Positions 45,972-56,800 of a stretch of 64,000 bases of DNA are shown here, piece after piece. This DNA is from Rhodopirellula europaea 6C (lineage in GTDB: Bacteria; Planctomycetota; Planctomycetia; Pirellulales; Pirellulaceae). A program made the translations under genes and the position numbers. The notes beneath the pieces are model-generated. The model made no database searches. It was not told the origin of the DNA and saw nothing but the letters and a program-made list of their open reading frames with translations. The stretch's first letter is position 1. Each line of letters starts with the position of its first letter. The stretch lies in NCBI RefSeq assembly GCF_000338295.1, contig NZ_ANMO01000232.1:24757-88756 (forward strand). The letters run 5' to 3'.

Positions 45972-47483
45972 TCAAAGCGTTTTGAGGTATTCCAAAACCG
46001 CTCGCTTCTCTGCTTCGTTCAGTTCGTTGGGATAATCGTGGCCGGCGGCACTTTTCCCAAACCGACGGGTGTCAAAGTAGCTGCGTCGAATTTGAACATC
46101 GGGCTGGAACAACGGGACTTTCTCAGCCAGTTCAATCTGAAAGCCGACGCGGTCGCGATCGATCGCTTCTTCGGATCGTCGCCAAACGGTGGGACGTTCC
46201 TCGGGATGCAGCACGTGCCACAGAGTCGGAACGCTGCCGTTGTGAAAGTACGGTGGGCTGGCCCAAACGCCATCCAGGGGCGGCGCGACGTAGCCCTCGG
46301 GACTGACCAGCGTTTCTTGCGATTTTCCCGGTTCGAGTTCAGCGAACCAAGAATCGGCGTACTTCTGACGACCTTCGCTGGAAAGAGCTTCGAAGCGGAC
46401 GGGATCGGTACCGATTTCATCGATCACCACCATCTGATTTGGATAGCTTCCGCCGTCTTTCCCGTAGGTTCCGTGGCAGCGCGAGCAGGTTTGTTCGAAC
46501 AAATGACGCCCGGTTTCGGCAAGGTCTTCATTGATCGGACCGTCATACTTCGGGGCCCGCAACGAGGACAAAAACGCGAAAACGTTTCGGAAGTCGTCTT
46601 CGTGGTCGCGATAGAAATCGGGGCCGTTTTCAGGGACCAGCGTGAACTGCATCAACCCGCGATGACCCTTTTGCGCGAACCCATCGATGTAAAGGTAAGG
46701 TCGTTTGTAGAAGTGCCACCACGGTGGGGCGTCCATGTCGTGATGAACGAAGGTCTGAGGCGTATTGGGGACAACGTTCAGTTGCGAATCCCGATACTGC
46801 ATCAGCCCCATGCCGAAGACCACGGCGTTGGTGGTTCCGTTCGTCGTACCCAGGGGAATGACCAGCGAACCCAACTCCATTCGTCCCAGCGGTTTGCCCA
46901 GTCGAAACTTGGTGCTGCGGACTTCTTCGGTGAGCGTTTGAAGGGCGTAACGATTGTTCGGGGCTCCCGGCGTCGGTACTCCGTAGACGGAGCCACCGTG
47001 GCAGGAAAGGCAGTTCATCGTCCAGTTGCCGTCTTCATCGACGACGTACTGCATCGGCGGGCCGACTGAACCTGTTTCTTCATGAGACTCGAACGTTGCG
47101 ACGCCGTCGTTTCGCACAATCAATTCGGGACGTTGAGACAATCCGTAGCGGTGATAGATCGCTCGCAGTCGGTCTTCCGGTGAAGCATTCTCAACCTTTG
47201 CACGAGCTTCTTCGGGCCAGCTTCGCCAGATGTCATCGATCACATCCTGAGAAAAGTCGCTGGGCAGCAACGCCTTTTGAGTCAGCACTTCCCAGCCGAG
47301 CTCGATCGCCCGAGCTTCTGACTGGGAAACGTTGCTGCCAGAATCCGCCGAAGTTTTCCCGAGCTCGGTGGCGAAAACACCCGGGCAAGTGGCAGGCAAC
47401 GCCAACAGCAGAACGCAACCGGCGATCAGTCGAAGCAGCGTTGCGAAGTGGCGGCGATCGGAGGGAAAACAACAACGAATCAT
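45972..47483 (-). CDS. RoxA-like dihaem c-type cytochrome
   Basis: A 503-residue exported cytochrome with two CxxCH sites (CLSCH, CSRCH) and a signal region (LLRLIAGCVLLLALPATCPG). The C-terminal PPLDGVWASPPYFHNGSVPTL block is like RoxA/LatA rubber oxygenases and related dihaem proteins, and a peroxidase (MauG/CCP) alternative is less likely because those have HDGS in place of HNGS. Substrate unknown; many bacteria without rubber metabolism carry relatives. ATG 47483 is preferred over the upstream frame to 47582. Confidence 0.75.
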   Translation of the reverse strand: MIRCCFPSDRRHFATLLRLIAGCVLLLALPATCPGVFATELGKTSADSGSNVSQSEARAIELGWEVLTQKALLPSDFSQDVIDDIWRSWPEEARAKVENASPEDRLRAIYHRYGLSQRPELIVRNDGVATFESHEETGSVGPPMQYVVDEDGNWTMNCLSCHGGSVYGVPTPGAPNNRYALQTLTEEVRSTKFRLGKPLGRMELGSLVIPLGTTNGTTNAVVFGMGLMQYRDSQLNVVPNTPQTFVHHDMDAPPWWHFYKRPYLYIDGFAQKGHRGLMQFTLVPENGPDFYRDHEDDFRNVFAFLSSLRAPKYDGPINEDLAETGRHLFEQTCSRCHGTYGKDGGSYPNQMVVIDEIGTDPVRFEALSSEGRQKYADSWFAELEPGKSQETLVSPEGYVAPPLDGVWASPPYFHNGSVPTLWHVLHPEERPTVWRRSEEAIDRDRVGFQIELAEKVPLFQPDVQIRRSYFDTRRFGKSAAGHDYPNELNEAEKRAVLEYLKTL

Positions 47484-47761
47484 CGATTCAAATCGCTGGA
47501 AGGATGGATGCGACCGGGAATTCAACGTGCGGGAACCAAATTGCAAGCAATCCGCACGGCGGAAAGGGACCGTCGTCCCCATGTCAGTTTAACAGTGCGT
47601 CCACCGTCGCAGTCCAACTCATTGTGCGATTCCCAAGATGCGGAACGGTTCGATCGCGTTGAACTCCAGTGTCGGTCTGCTCTTGTGTCGGGTTCTCTGG
47701 ATTGGCTACTTCCTGAAGTGATCGTGGCCAACCAACTTACGTCGAACGCATTCGTACGCTC

Positions 47762-49492
47762 ATGAACGCAACTACCGCTCTCCAACGCTGCCGATTCGGT
47801 TTGGTGTGGATCACGCTGTCGCTGACCGCCGCTGGCGGATGCACTTCGTTTTGGAAACGGGATCAGGATGACCCGTCGAACAATCCAAAGCTGGCCAAAT
47901 TGCTGAAGGTTCCTGATCCGCCAGATTTGGTTCGAGAGGCGGCCATTCCTCACGGTATGCAAAGCGTTCGCGTCAACGGTGTCGCAATCGTCAACGGGTT
48001 GCCAGATACCGGCGGCCCGGCGTTGCCTTCGGGTTTTCGCGACATGTTGCTGGAGGAAATGAAACGCAAAGAGATTCCAAATCCAAACGATTTTTTGGAA
48101 CTCAACACCACTGCGCTTGTTCAAGTGCTTGGTACGATCCCACCAGGTTCACGTCGTGGCGACACGATCGATTTGGAAATTTTGACTCCCACCAAAACCG
48201 AAGCGACCGACCTGCACGGCGGTTGGCTGCTCGACACGCGACTACGCCACCAAAAGGTTCTCGACAGTGCCGTCCGCAGCAGTGATGTGCTGGCCGTTGG
48301 TACCGGACCCGTGCTCACGCGAGGCGATCACGAAGGCGAAGCCGACGGCGCGTTGCGAGTCCAAGGTGCGGTTTTGTCCGGCGGAGTCGTGCAGAACGAT
48401 CGCAAGTTGGGATTGGTTTTGCGGCCTGATTTTCAACACGTCAAAATGTCAGCGGCGATCGCGCAAGCCATCAACCATCGCTTTTACTTCTTCGACGGAT
48501 CAACTCGTCGCGGCATCGCCGAGCCGATCGAAGACGACTTCATTCAATTGGATGTCCATCCACGGTATCGTAACAGCGTCGCCCGTCTGATGGCGGTTGT
48601 TCGAGCGATCGGAGTGGCACCCGAATCTTCCAATACCCAGGTTCGTCTTACTGAACTTGGCGAACGCATGAAGCAACCTGCGAAGGCAGCCGACGCGGCA
48701 TTGCAATTGGAAGGGCTGGGCGAACCAGCCATCCCAACGTTGCTGGAAGCGGTTCAGTCATCCAACCCCGAATTGCGATTCTATGCCGCAGAAGCATTGG
48801 CGTACTTGGATCGCGAAGAAGCGTTGGATCCTTTGATCGCCGCAATTCGTTCTGAGCCAGCGTTCCGTGCTCCGGCGCTCAAAGCACTCGAAGACATGCA
48901 GCATCACAACGTTGTCGAGGGACTGCAGCGTTTGATGGATTCGCCCAGCTTGGAGACTCGTTATGGCGGATTCAGCGCACTGCGAAATCGAGAAGATGGC
49001 CGACAAAAACTCGCGGGACAAAACCTTCGCGGAACCTACCGGCTCTATCAAGTTCCATCGACTGCGAAACCCGCCGTTGTGGTTTCGCTGCGTCGAAAGC
49101 CAGAAATCGTTTTGTTTGGCGATGTCCAACCATTGCAGATCGAAACGTTCTTCATCGGCCCATCTGGGATCATGATTCGTTCGGTTCCTGAAACGGGACA
49201 GCTTCGGATCAGTCGTTTCCAAGCGGGCAAAGACGATGCTTTTGCAGAAGTCGACAACACACTGCCCGGTGTGTTGGAAGGTTTGACGGAAGTCGGCGGA
49301 GGCTATGGCGATGCGGTTTCCATGTTGCGAATGGCCAAAACGCAAGGCATCCTGCCCGATCAGTTGGCCTTTGATCCGCTGCCAAAGAACTTGCGAACCT
49401 ATTATCGCAACGAAGGGTCTGAGGAAGGCGACTCGGACGAGGAAAGCAATGGATTCGTCAGCGACTCTGAGGAAGAATCCGACGGAGTCTGA
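47762..49492 (+). CDS. lipoprotein with FlgI-like domain and HEAT repeats
   Basis: A 576-residue exported protein. A signal with LSLTAAGGC points to lipidation at Cys27. Residues about 60-290 resemble the flagellar P-ring protein FlgI: VNGVAIVNGLPDTGG, TTALVQVLGTIPPGSRRGD and DIEILTPTKTEATDLHGGWLL. Then come HEAT-like repeats at about 300-400 (GEPAIPTLLEAVQSSNPELRF, ALDPLIAAIRSEPAFRAPAL). The tail is very acidic (SEEGDSDEES). No flagellar genes are nearby, so a P-ring role is doubtful; a periplasmic or outer-membrane scaffold is possible. Its 3' end overlaps the next gene by 91 bases antisense. Confidence 0.65.
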   Translation: MNATTALQRCRFGLVWITLSLTAAGGCTSFWKRDQDDPSNNPKLAKLLKVPDPPDLVREAAIPHGMQSVRVNGVAIVNGLPDTGGPALPSGFRDMLLEEMKRKEIPNPNDFLELNTTALVQVLGTIPPGSRRGDTIDLEILTPTKTEATDLHGGWLLDTRLRHQKVLDSAVRSSDVLAVGTGPVLTRGDHEGEADGALRVQGAVLSGGVVQNDRKLGLVLRPDFQHVKMSAAIAQAINHRFYFFDGSTRRGIAEPIEDDFIQLDVHPRYRNSVARLMAVVRAIGVAPESSNTQVRLTELGERMKQPAKAADAALQLEGLGEPAIPTLLEAVQSSNPELRFYAAEALAYLDREEALDPLIAAIRSEPAFRAPALKALEDMQHHNVVEGLQRLMDSPSLETRYGGFSALRNREDGRQKLAGQNLRGTYRLYQVPSTAKPAVVVSLRRKPEIVLFGDVQPLQIETFFIGPSGIMIRSVPETGQLRISRFQAGKDDAFAEVDNTLPGVLEGLTEVGGGYGDAVSMLRMAKTQGILPDQLAFDPLPKNLRTYYRNEGSEEGDSDEESNGFVSDSEEESDGV

Positions 49493-50118
49493 TCGTCCCC
49501 GCTCTGTTTCCGAAGTTGTCTGCTTTGGCGTGTTCGCCCCGTCAGTCTCACGATGGGGTAGACGCACAGTGCCAGCACCATCAACAGAATGTTGAGCAGA
49601 ACGCCTTGGATGAGCGTGGTAAAGACGGTTGAAATGAATCCCAAACCCGTGCCGTCATCGAGTCGTGCGACGGAGGTGACGGTCACGACCGCGATCATTC
49701 CGGTGAACATGTCGACGATCATGCCGGCGGGAAGAATGATCGAAACAATCAGGCGGAGTACGTAGACGGTCCGCAAGGTGATTCTGATGTTCCGGTACCG
49801 TCGCCACGGCCGATTTCGTGTGACCAGATCGGCCCAAACGTAGCCGGCGACGAAGATCGCAATCCCGGTGACCATCCCCAGGAACTGTCCTTCGGTGACG
49901 TTTAGCCCGATGACGAAGCTGGGGACCGCTGCGATGCTGCAGACCAATGCCCACCGCAGAACGGTGAGAGGCAGCGTCGGAAAAGGCTTTTCCTCGAGCG
50001 GAATGTCTCGCAACAGCTCTTGATCGTCCTCCCCACCCTCTTTTAGAGGGCCCGTCGCGTAGGGGTTGGGTTGGTCAGCAAGTTCGGGCCGGGCGGCATT
50101 GTCAGCGTCGGGATTCAT
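49402..50118 (-). CDS. membrane protein with NPYA motif and Ser-rich tail
   Basis: A 238-residue protein with four to five membrane segments (LRWALVCSIAAVPSFVIGL, FLGMVTGIAIFVAGYVWADL, YVLRLIVSIILPAGMIVDMF, VLLNILLMVLALCVYPIVRL). The polar N-terminus has DQPNPYATGPL, a motif shared with other membrane proteins here. The cytoplasmic tail is Ser/Asp-rich and is encoded opposite the acidic tail of the FlgI-like gene. It is not a family I recognise. Divergent from the CHAT-like gene. Confidence 0.6.
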   Translation of the reverse strand: MNPDADNAARPELADQPNPYATGPLKEGGEDDQELLRDIPLEEKPFPTLPLTVLRWALVCSIAAVPSFVIGLNVTEGQFLGMVTGIAIFVAGYVWADLVTRNRPWRRYRNIRITLRTVYVLRLIVSIILPAGMIVDMFTGMIAVVTVTSVARLDDGTGLGFISTVFTTLIQGVLLNILLMVLALCVYPIVRLTGRTRQSRQLRKQSGDDQTPSDSSSESLTNPLLSSSESPSSDPSLR

Positions 50119-50221
50119 GCAACCAGCATAACCGGTTCGGCTGCTTTACACGGAACAGCTCGCCGATTCTCTGGCGTCGCGGCAAGCGTTTCATTCGTCC
50201 TGATCAGGGCTCGCGGATAGA

Positions 50222-53200
50222 ATGGAATCCTTGTTCCCTTCTTATCGCTTTGCTGGCATGACTGTGCACCCATCACCCAAACCACAAAGAACCTGGCCGC
50301 TTCTCGCGTTTGCCGCGTTGTTGACCCTTGGTGCAGCGAGTTGCATTGAGGCTCAAGTCGTTGGTGGAGGAAACACCGGTAACCAATCTCCGCCCCAAAC
50401 CTATTACACGGCCCTGGAGATCTATCGCGACGGCGACATGAAGAACGCCATCAATGCGTTTGAATCGGCGCTTCGCAGTTCACGAACGGACATCAATGGC
50501 AAGTGGATCGATGCGATTCCGATGCATGCGATGTTGGCCGAGTGTTACTGGCATCTTGGTCATTTACCACTTTGCCGCACGCACCTGGACGCCGGAATGC
50601 AGATCACAATCCGCAACCGAGGCTGGTTGGGTGCGATTGATTGGACCGGTCTGAATCAAGGCGCCGCGATCAGAGCCGGAGCGACCAACCTGTGGCCGGA
50701 AGCCAACTCGGTGCGACTGGCTCCGGTTCCAAGTGGACTGATGCTTCACAGCGGCGAAATTTTGACCGAACAACGGTTGCAACAAGGCGGCCGCATTGAA
50801 AGTCAAAACTTGAAACGCGTCGACGCGATTGAGATCATGCGATCGATTGCTTTGATGATGTATCGACGCCGAGTTGTGATGGGCGAATTGTCCGCGCAAG
50901 AACCTTTGGCTGCGGAACTGATGGAGTCGACCAAATATCCGAGCGGATTGAACTCGCCCGGCGGTCGGTCGCTGATCGGTGCAATGCGAGGTGTCGGGCA
51001 GCTCGCCGTTGCAGAAGACTCAACAGTAGTCGATCGTGTTGGCAAATACGCGACGCTCGGTGGAGCCGTGCATCCGATCACTCCGTTGATGTTGTTGGCA
51101 GGAATGACGGTCGGCGTTTCTGGCGACGCAACTGGAAAGCTGGATCCAAACGTTGCAGCGGGCTTGGTCGCGACCAGCCAACAAGCGGTCAATTCCGCGG
51201 CGGCGCTGGAGCAATACGAATTCATCGGTGAAGCTCTGCAGTTGGCGGTTGGTGCGGCCGGACCACAACAATACGGCAAGGTGGAGCAGACCGCGTTGCT
51301 CGCCGGACGCACATTGATTCGCGAATCTCGGCTAGCTTCGCTGCATTGCTATCTGGTTGCGGCGGACGCTGCGATCAATGCCGGACGAGTCGATGCGGCC
51401 GCGGAATCGATGACGCTGGCCATCGAAATCGCATCCCGACGCGATGTGGATTTCCCACGTTTGGAAGCCTACGGTGCCTATGTCGCGGCTCGGATTGCGG
51501 CGGCGCGTGGCGAATCGCTCGGCGGCCCGGAAGGCAAGCTTTCCAACGCGATGGGATCGTTGAATGAGTTCGTCAACAATCGACGAGACCGCAACCGGCC
51601 GGTCATCTCGATGCCATCGCATTACCAATTGAGTTTGGTGCAGTCGATGATGGGGCGATCGATCGGCAATCAGTCGACTAAGAGTCTGTTGGACTACTTC
51701 ACCTCACCTGTTTCGATGACGACATGGCGACGAGATCCAGTGGACGCGATCGCATTGATCGGTCTCGATTCGACGCCATTGCATCGTGGTCGGTTGGAAT
51801 TGGCCGTGGCGGAAAACAACGGACTGGACGTGCTGAAGTCCACCGACCGAATTCACGCGGCGCGTTTGGCTTCCGCTTTGCCGCTGCGAGGTCGTTTGAT
51901 GGACGTTCGGTCTTTGGTGACTGACCCGGTTGAATCGTTTTGGCCCTCAACCAAAGACATGGTCGTGCAACCGCCGCCGATGGTCGCTGATTTGCGTCAA
52001 AGAGTCCAAGCGTCTCTTCGTGAAGGAGCGGACAATACCGAGCCACGAGACGCCGCCGTCGCGAGCATGCAAGAATCGCTTGTCACGCAGATCGCACTTC
52101 AGCGGTTGCGGATTCCTTCGATCTGTCCACCGCCAGTCGCATCGGAGGATGCGGCGGCGTTGCCACGGGGGACTGGTCTGCTGACCTTTGTGGTGGATGG
52201 AAATCGCTTGGTCGCCACGCTTTCAAGAGATGGTGAAACGACCGGTTGGATTTCACCCGCCGGGCGACGCATCCCGACAATGATCTCGAAATTGTTGGCC
52301 GACATTGGTGCCAACCGGAGTCGCGGTAAGCGATTGCCTGATGATGAGTCGTGGCGAGAAACGGCTGCGAAACTGAAAGAGATTTTGTTTCCGCCCAACT
52401 CGGGTTGGAGCGAAACTGGGCTGGAGAACTTGGTGATTGTTCCCGATGGGCCTCTTTGGTATTTGCCGTTTGAATTGCTGCCGGCCAGCGATGGTCCCGA
52501 TGTGACGGCCGATGAGAATGATGACGCTTTGGATGAAGGCGACGCTGATCTCGATCCGGTTTCGCCCGGGCAACTTTGGGCGGACACGATCAAACTCAGT
52601 TACGCGCCCACGCCGGGGTTAGCGCTTCGAGAAGTCGGTGCGGCTAGCGAAGCGAATCGTGTGGCGGTGATGGCAGGAACGTTCTTCGCGCCTCGGCAAA
52701 AGGAACTGAACGATCAAATGATCGAGGAGATGCTGGCTGCGGCGGATGATCCTTTGCGATGGACCATCGGATCGGCACCACCGACTGACCGAGTCGGGTT
52801 GGGGGTGGCACACTTAGTTGTCGCATCGCCACTGACACCAAACGTCGCGTCGCCGATGGCAACGACAACCATCCCCAGCACGTCCTCCACGCCGCGGGCG
52901 GATGCGAGCGGTCAATGGGATCAATTGTTCGGTTGGGTTCGGCTTCCGGCCAGTGGTCCGCGTACGGTGGCACTTCCCGGGTACCGTACGGCAGCGGGAG
53001 CAGCAAAGCTTGGCGATGGATCGGAACTTTTCTTTCCTCTGGCCGCCCTTCGTTGCGGTGGTGTGAAAGAGATCACGCTGAGCCGGTGGGTCACCGGCGG
53101 TCATTCGGCCGCGACGGTGATTGGCGAGCTGATCAATGAAACGCCTCACACATCGCTCGCATCCGCGACACGCCGTGGTGTGTCGTTGCTTCGGCAAGCG

Positions 53201-53341
53201 GACCTGGCGGTCGCTGGCGAACCGTTGCTCGGAAAAGCGGATGAGGATTCTCAGAACATCACGGGCAATCAGCCGCTGTTCTGGTCCACGTATCTGACGT
53301 CAGGTTCACTCGGATTGCCGGCTCCCAAGAGCGACGAATGA
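50222..53341 (+). CDS. TPR protein with degenerate CHAT-like domain
   Basis: A 1039-residue exported protein: signal LLAFAALLTLGAASCIEAQ, TPR-like helices at about 60-160 and 380-430 (TALEIYRDGDMKNAINAFES), and a C-terminal CHAT-like region with the hallmark LVIVPDGPLWYLPFELLP near 736. CHAT peptidases (caspase-like) need a His in an HLATHG-like strand and a Cys in an LSACxT strand. Here those positions read VAHLVVASPL (about 860) and LPGYRTAAG (about 915), so the catalytic pair seems lost. A start at 50258 is equally possible. It may act as a scaffold or sensor; this is inference. Confidence 0.7.
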   Translation: MESLFPSYRFAGMTVHPSPKPQRTWPLLAFAALLTLGAASCIEAQVVGGGNTGNQSPPQTYYTALEIYRDGDMKNAINAFESALRSSRTDINGKWIDAIPMHAMLAECYWHLGHLPLCRTHLDAGMQITIRNRGWLGAIDWTGLNQGAAIRAGATNLWPEANSVRLAPVPSGLMLHSGEILTEQRLQQGGRIESQNLKRVDAIEIMRSIALMMYRRRVVMGELSAQEPLAAELMESTKYPSGLNSPGGRSLIGAMRGVGQLAVAEDSTVVDRVGKYATLGGAVHPITPLMLLAGMTVGVSGDATGKLDPNVAAGLVATSQQAVNSAAALEQYEFIGEALQLAVGAAGPQQYGKVEQTALLAGRTLIRESRLASLHCYLVAADAAINAGRVDAAAESMTLAIEIASRRDVDFPRLEAYGAYVAARIAAARGESLGGPEGKLSNAMGSLNEFVNNRRDRNRPVISMPSHYQLSLVQSMMGRSIGNQSTKSLLDYFTSPVSMTTWRRDPVDAIALIGLDSTPLHRGRLELAVAENNGLDVLKSTDRIHAARLASALPLRGRLMDVRSLVTDPVESFWPSTKDMVVQPPPMVADLRQRVQASLREGADNTEPRDAAVASMQESLVTQIALQRLRIPSICPPPVASEDAAALPRGTGLLTFVVDGNRLVATLSRDGETTGWISPAGRRIPTMISKLLADIGANRSRGKRLPDDESWRETAAKLKEILFPPNSGWSETGLENLVIVPDGPLWYLPFELLPASDGPDVTADENDDALDEGDADLDPVSPGQLWADTIKLSYAPTPGLALREVGAASEANRVAVMAGTFFAPRQKELNDQMIEEMLAAADDPLRWTIGSAPPTDRVGLGVAHLVVASPLTPNVASPMATTTIPSTSSTPRADASGQWDQLFGWVRLPASGPRTVALPGYRTAAGAAKLGDGSELFFPLAALRCGGVKEITLSRWVTGGHSAATVIGELINETPHTSLASATRRGVSLLRQADLAVAGEPLLGKADEDSQNITGNQPLFWSTYLTSGSLGLPAPKSDE

Positions 53342-53424
53342 GGTTGAGGCTTCGCGGCGAGATAGAGCAGTTCATCTTGCTATGATTGCCGAGCACCATC
53401 CGTGTTCAGTTCGCTTGCTTCGCC

Positions 53425-53805
53425 ATGATCAACCCTTACCAACCACCTGAATCGGCACCCGCCAATCAAACACACAATTGTCCGGTTTGTACGGGGCCGG
53501 TTGGCTTTTGGCGTTTTGCATTCCCATTGGGTTATTGCCCGCACTGCCGCAACTATCTCACGATCCGTCACTGGGATCGCCGCACTTGGGCGTGGACGCT
53601 TGGCCTGCTTGGGATCATCGTGGTCCCGATCAGTCTTCGGGCATATCGGTTCATCACGTTCACACCAACGATTGGTGACGTCATTCCGATTTGGTTGATC
53701 GCGATGATTGTCCACAGCAAGATTTACGGACGGCTTGTTCCGGCATATTGCTGGGGCTTCTTTGCGGTGCAGGACGATGACCGGATCAACACGGACGACG
53801 GCTGA
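53425..53805 (+). CDS. small zinc-ribbon membrane protein
   Basis: A 126-residue protein. It begins MINPYQPPES, then has a CPVCTGPVGFWRF / CPHCRNY pair of Cys motifs that could bind zinc, and two membrane segments (WTLGLLGIIVVPISLRAY, IPIWLIAMIVHSKIYG). The ATG at 53425 is chosen because it gives the NPYQPP start seen in related planctomycete proteins; the open frame begins at 53386. Function unknown. It converges on the RND pump gene. Confidence 0.65.
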   Translation: MINPYQPPESAPANQTHNCPVCTGPVGFWRFAFPLGYCPHCRNYLTIRHWDRRTWAWTLGLLGIIVVPISLRAYRFITFTPTIGDVIPIWLIAMIVHSKIYGRLVPAYCWGFFAVQDDDRINTDDG

Positions 53806-53824
53806 GATTCGATGGGTGAGAATC

Positions 53825-56800
53825 TCAGGAAGGGCTCCACCGTCTACCGAACGAATACAGCACCGGCACAACGATCAAGGTAAGTAGGGTTGCAAAGCTG
53901 AGCCCCGAAACCAGCAACCACGCCATGCCTTCCCAAAGCGGTCCGCCGTCGAGGGCGAGCGGCACCAAGCCTCCAACCGTGGTTGCCGTGGTGAGAAAAA
54001 TGGCGGTCAGACGCTGCTGCCCGGCCGACACAATCGCGTTTTGAAAATCCTCGGTCGCATTGGAACTGATTGATTCCTTTGAATTGCTTTCAGCTACCGA
54101 CATGTCCGCGAATTCGACAAACAGAATGGCGGCATTGAGCACGATGCCAAACAAAGCCAAGACGCCCAGTTGAGGCATGAAGCCGAAGGCACTGTTGGTG
54201 AGCCACACGCCTAGCAAAGCACCGGCGAGAGCGAGCGGCAACGTCGCGATGATGATGGACGTTCGGAAGAGACTGTTGAATTGCACGATCAACAAAATGA
54301 TGATCGCGACAAAAGACATGCCGAACGATTTCAGCATTTTGATCTGGGCCTTTTGAGATTCTTCGAGTGCCCCGCCCACTTCGACTTTGTATCCGTCGGG
54401 CAGTTCAGCTTGCAGGGCCTTCATTTCGGGCGAATTGAAAACGCCCATTGTGATGTCGTTGCCTGAGGCACCCACTTTGACTTGCGATCGAACTTCGATG
54501 GTTCGGTTGCCGTCGCGGCGATCGATCAAGGCGGGACGCCACTGCGGCACGATGCTCGCGATCGACGCGAGCGGCAACTTGCCCTGGCTGGTTTCGACAT
54601 GGGCGTTTGAAATCGCCGACAGAGATCGACTCTCCGGCTCGAGTCGGAAATAGACCGGGATCTGATGTTCTCCTTCGCGATAGTAGGTCAGCAAACGCCC
54701 AGAGAAATAGGTGTCCAACGTCGTCGCAACTTCCGCGTTGCTCACTCGTGCCAAATTGGCGAGATCAGATTCAACGTCAACATACAATTCTTGGCTGCTG
54801 ACACCCCATGAATCGCTGAGTGAGATTGTGTCCGGATCCGCGTTCACCATCTTTTTGATGCGGTCGGCGGCGTCTCGCAGCGTTTTCATGTTTGCGAAAC
54901 CGTTGCCGACAACCCGCAACACGACGGGATCGGCGGGCGGTCCCAGCAGCAATTCGATCGGCACGACTCGGGCTCCGACGATTGGCTGCAATCCTAAATC
55001 GGGATCTCCGTGGTCAATGACGTGACGCAGTTTTTCTGCAAACTCGTGAGTCAACTTCCCATCGGTGGTCTGAATCAGGATCTCGGCGAAGTTTGGTTTC
55101 AAGGCCTCGGGTTCCCAGGACAAATACCACCTTGCCCCGCCGCCACCAACCATCGTGCGCATGTTCAAGAGACGTTCTTCTTCGTTCCCGTCCTCGTCAA
55201 TGAAGGCACTGCAGCGGCGAATCATCTCTTCGACTTCACGAGCTAGCTCGTCGGTTTGAGCGATCGAAGACGATTCGGGGAGCCAGACTTCAACGGCGAA
55301 TTGATTCCTTTGAGTCAACGGAAAAAACTCTGCCGAGATCGGTAGTTGAGTCGTTGCGAGCAATGCACCAAACGCGGCAGCGATCGTGATGAAGCGATGC
55401 CTCAATGCCCATCGCAGTGAAGAACCGTACAAACGAAAGAAGATTCCATCGGTTGCCGCGGTTTGAGGAGCGAGATGGGATGGTCCCTCGGTCATCTCAG
55501 GCGAAGATGTGGTTGCCCGACGGCTTCCGAACCGGCGAACCCATTTGGATGAACCCAATTTGCCCATCAGCCATGGCAGAGGCGCAGTTGGTTTGCTCGG
55601 GTCTTTTGGCGGACGAATGAACCAGGCTGCCAAGATCACACAAAACGTCATCGCCAGCACCCAGCTGACGGCCAACATCACGGACAGTGTTGTCGGCAAA
55701 CTGTAGATGAATTCTCGGTTGACTCCGTCCATCGCGATCAGCATCGGTACAAACGCGGCGATGGTTGTCAGCGTCCCGTTCAGCATCGATTTGCCGAGCG
55801 TTTGGGCTCCTTGGACCGCCGCTTCTTTTGGTGGCATGCCTGCGATTTGATTCGTTCTTGCTTGGTCGCAAATCTGAACCGCATTGTCGACTAGCAAGCC
55901 GAGCGAAATGATCATCGAGGCCAGCGACATTTGTTCCAATTGAACACCAAACAGCGTCACAATCGCGAGGGATGTGAGAACGACAAAAGGAATGTTTGCC
56001 GCCATGACCGCCGCGGTGCGAAAGCCAACCACGAGGTAAACCACGACGACCACAATCACGATTGCCGAGATGATGTTCATCACGACTTCGCGAAGCCTTT
56101 GATTCACGCTGTCGGATTGGTCGGAGATGATTGGGACGGCCAAGTCCGGCGGCAGTTCACCGCTGTTGCGAAGCTCGACGATCCGCTGTTTTGCACTGCT
56201 GCAAATGTCGACAATATTGGCGCCCGATTTCATTTGAACGGCAACCACGTTTGCGATCGCTTCCAAATTGACGTCGCCATAACGGCAAATTCGCGTGGGC
56301 GGGTCCACGTAGCCTCGTCGGACGCGAAGCCCCAAATCTTCCAAGTGAATGGGATTGACTCCACCGCGTGACGGCACGCCGCTGACGACCAATCGATTGA
56401 TTTCCGCGAGCGCATTGACCTCCCCGGCTGGTTTGACGTAGAACCGTCCATCACCGGCATCAATTCGGCCGCCTGGTTCAACGATGTTTTGAGCCTGCGC
56501 CAAATCGGCAATTTGATCGATCGTCAGTTCCAGCTGAGACCAATTGCGTTCGTCGGTCTCGACATAGATCGCTTCCTCACGGACTCCATGACGTTCAACC
56601 TTGGCAACGCCCGGCAACAGTCGCAGGGCATCGCGAATTCGTTCGGAATAGACATCCAATTCGCGATCAGAGTAAGCAAATCGCGGGTCGATCGTATCGC
56701 TGCCGTCGGCGGGTTGCTGATGGACGGCAAACAAGATGACGCTCGTGTCCGCGAATTCATCGTTCACGAACGGAACCACAGCAGGGTCAGGCATCGGGAC

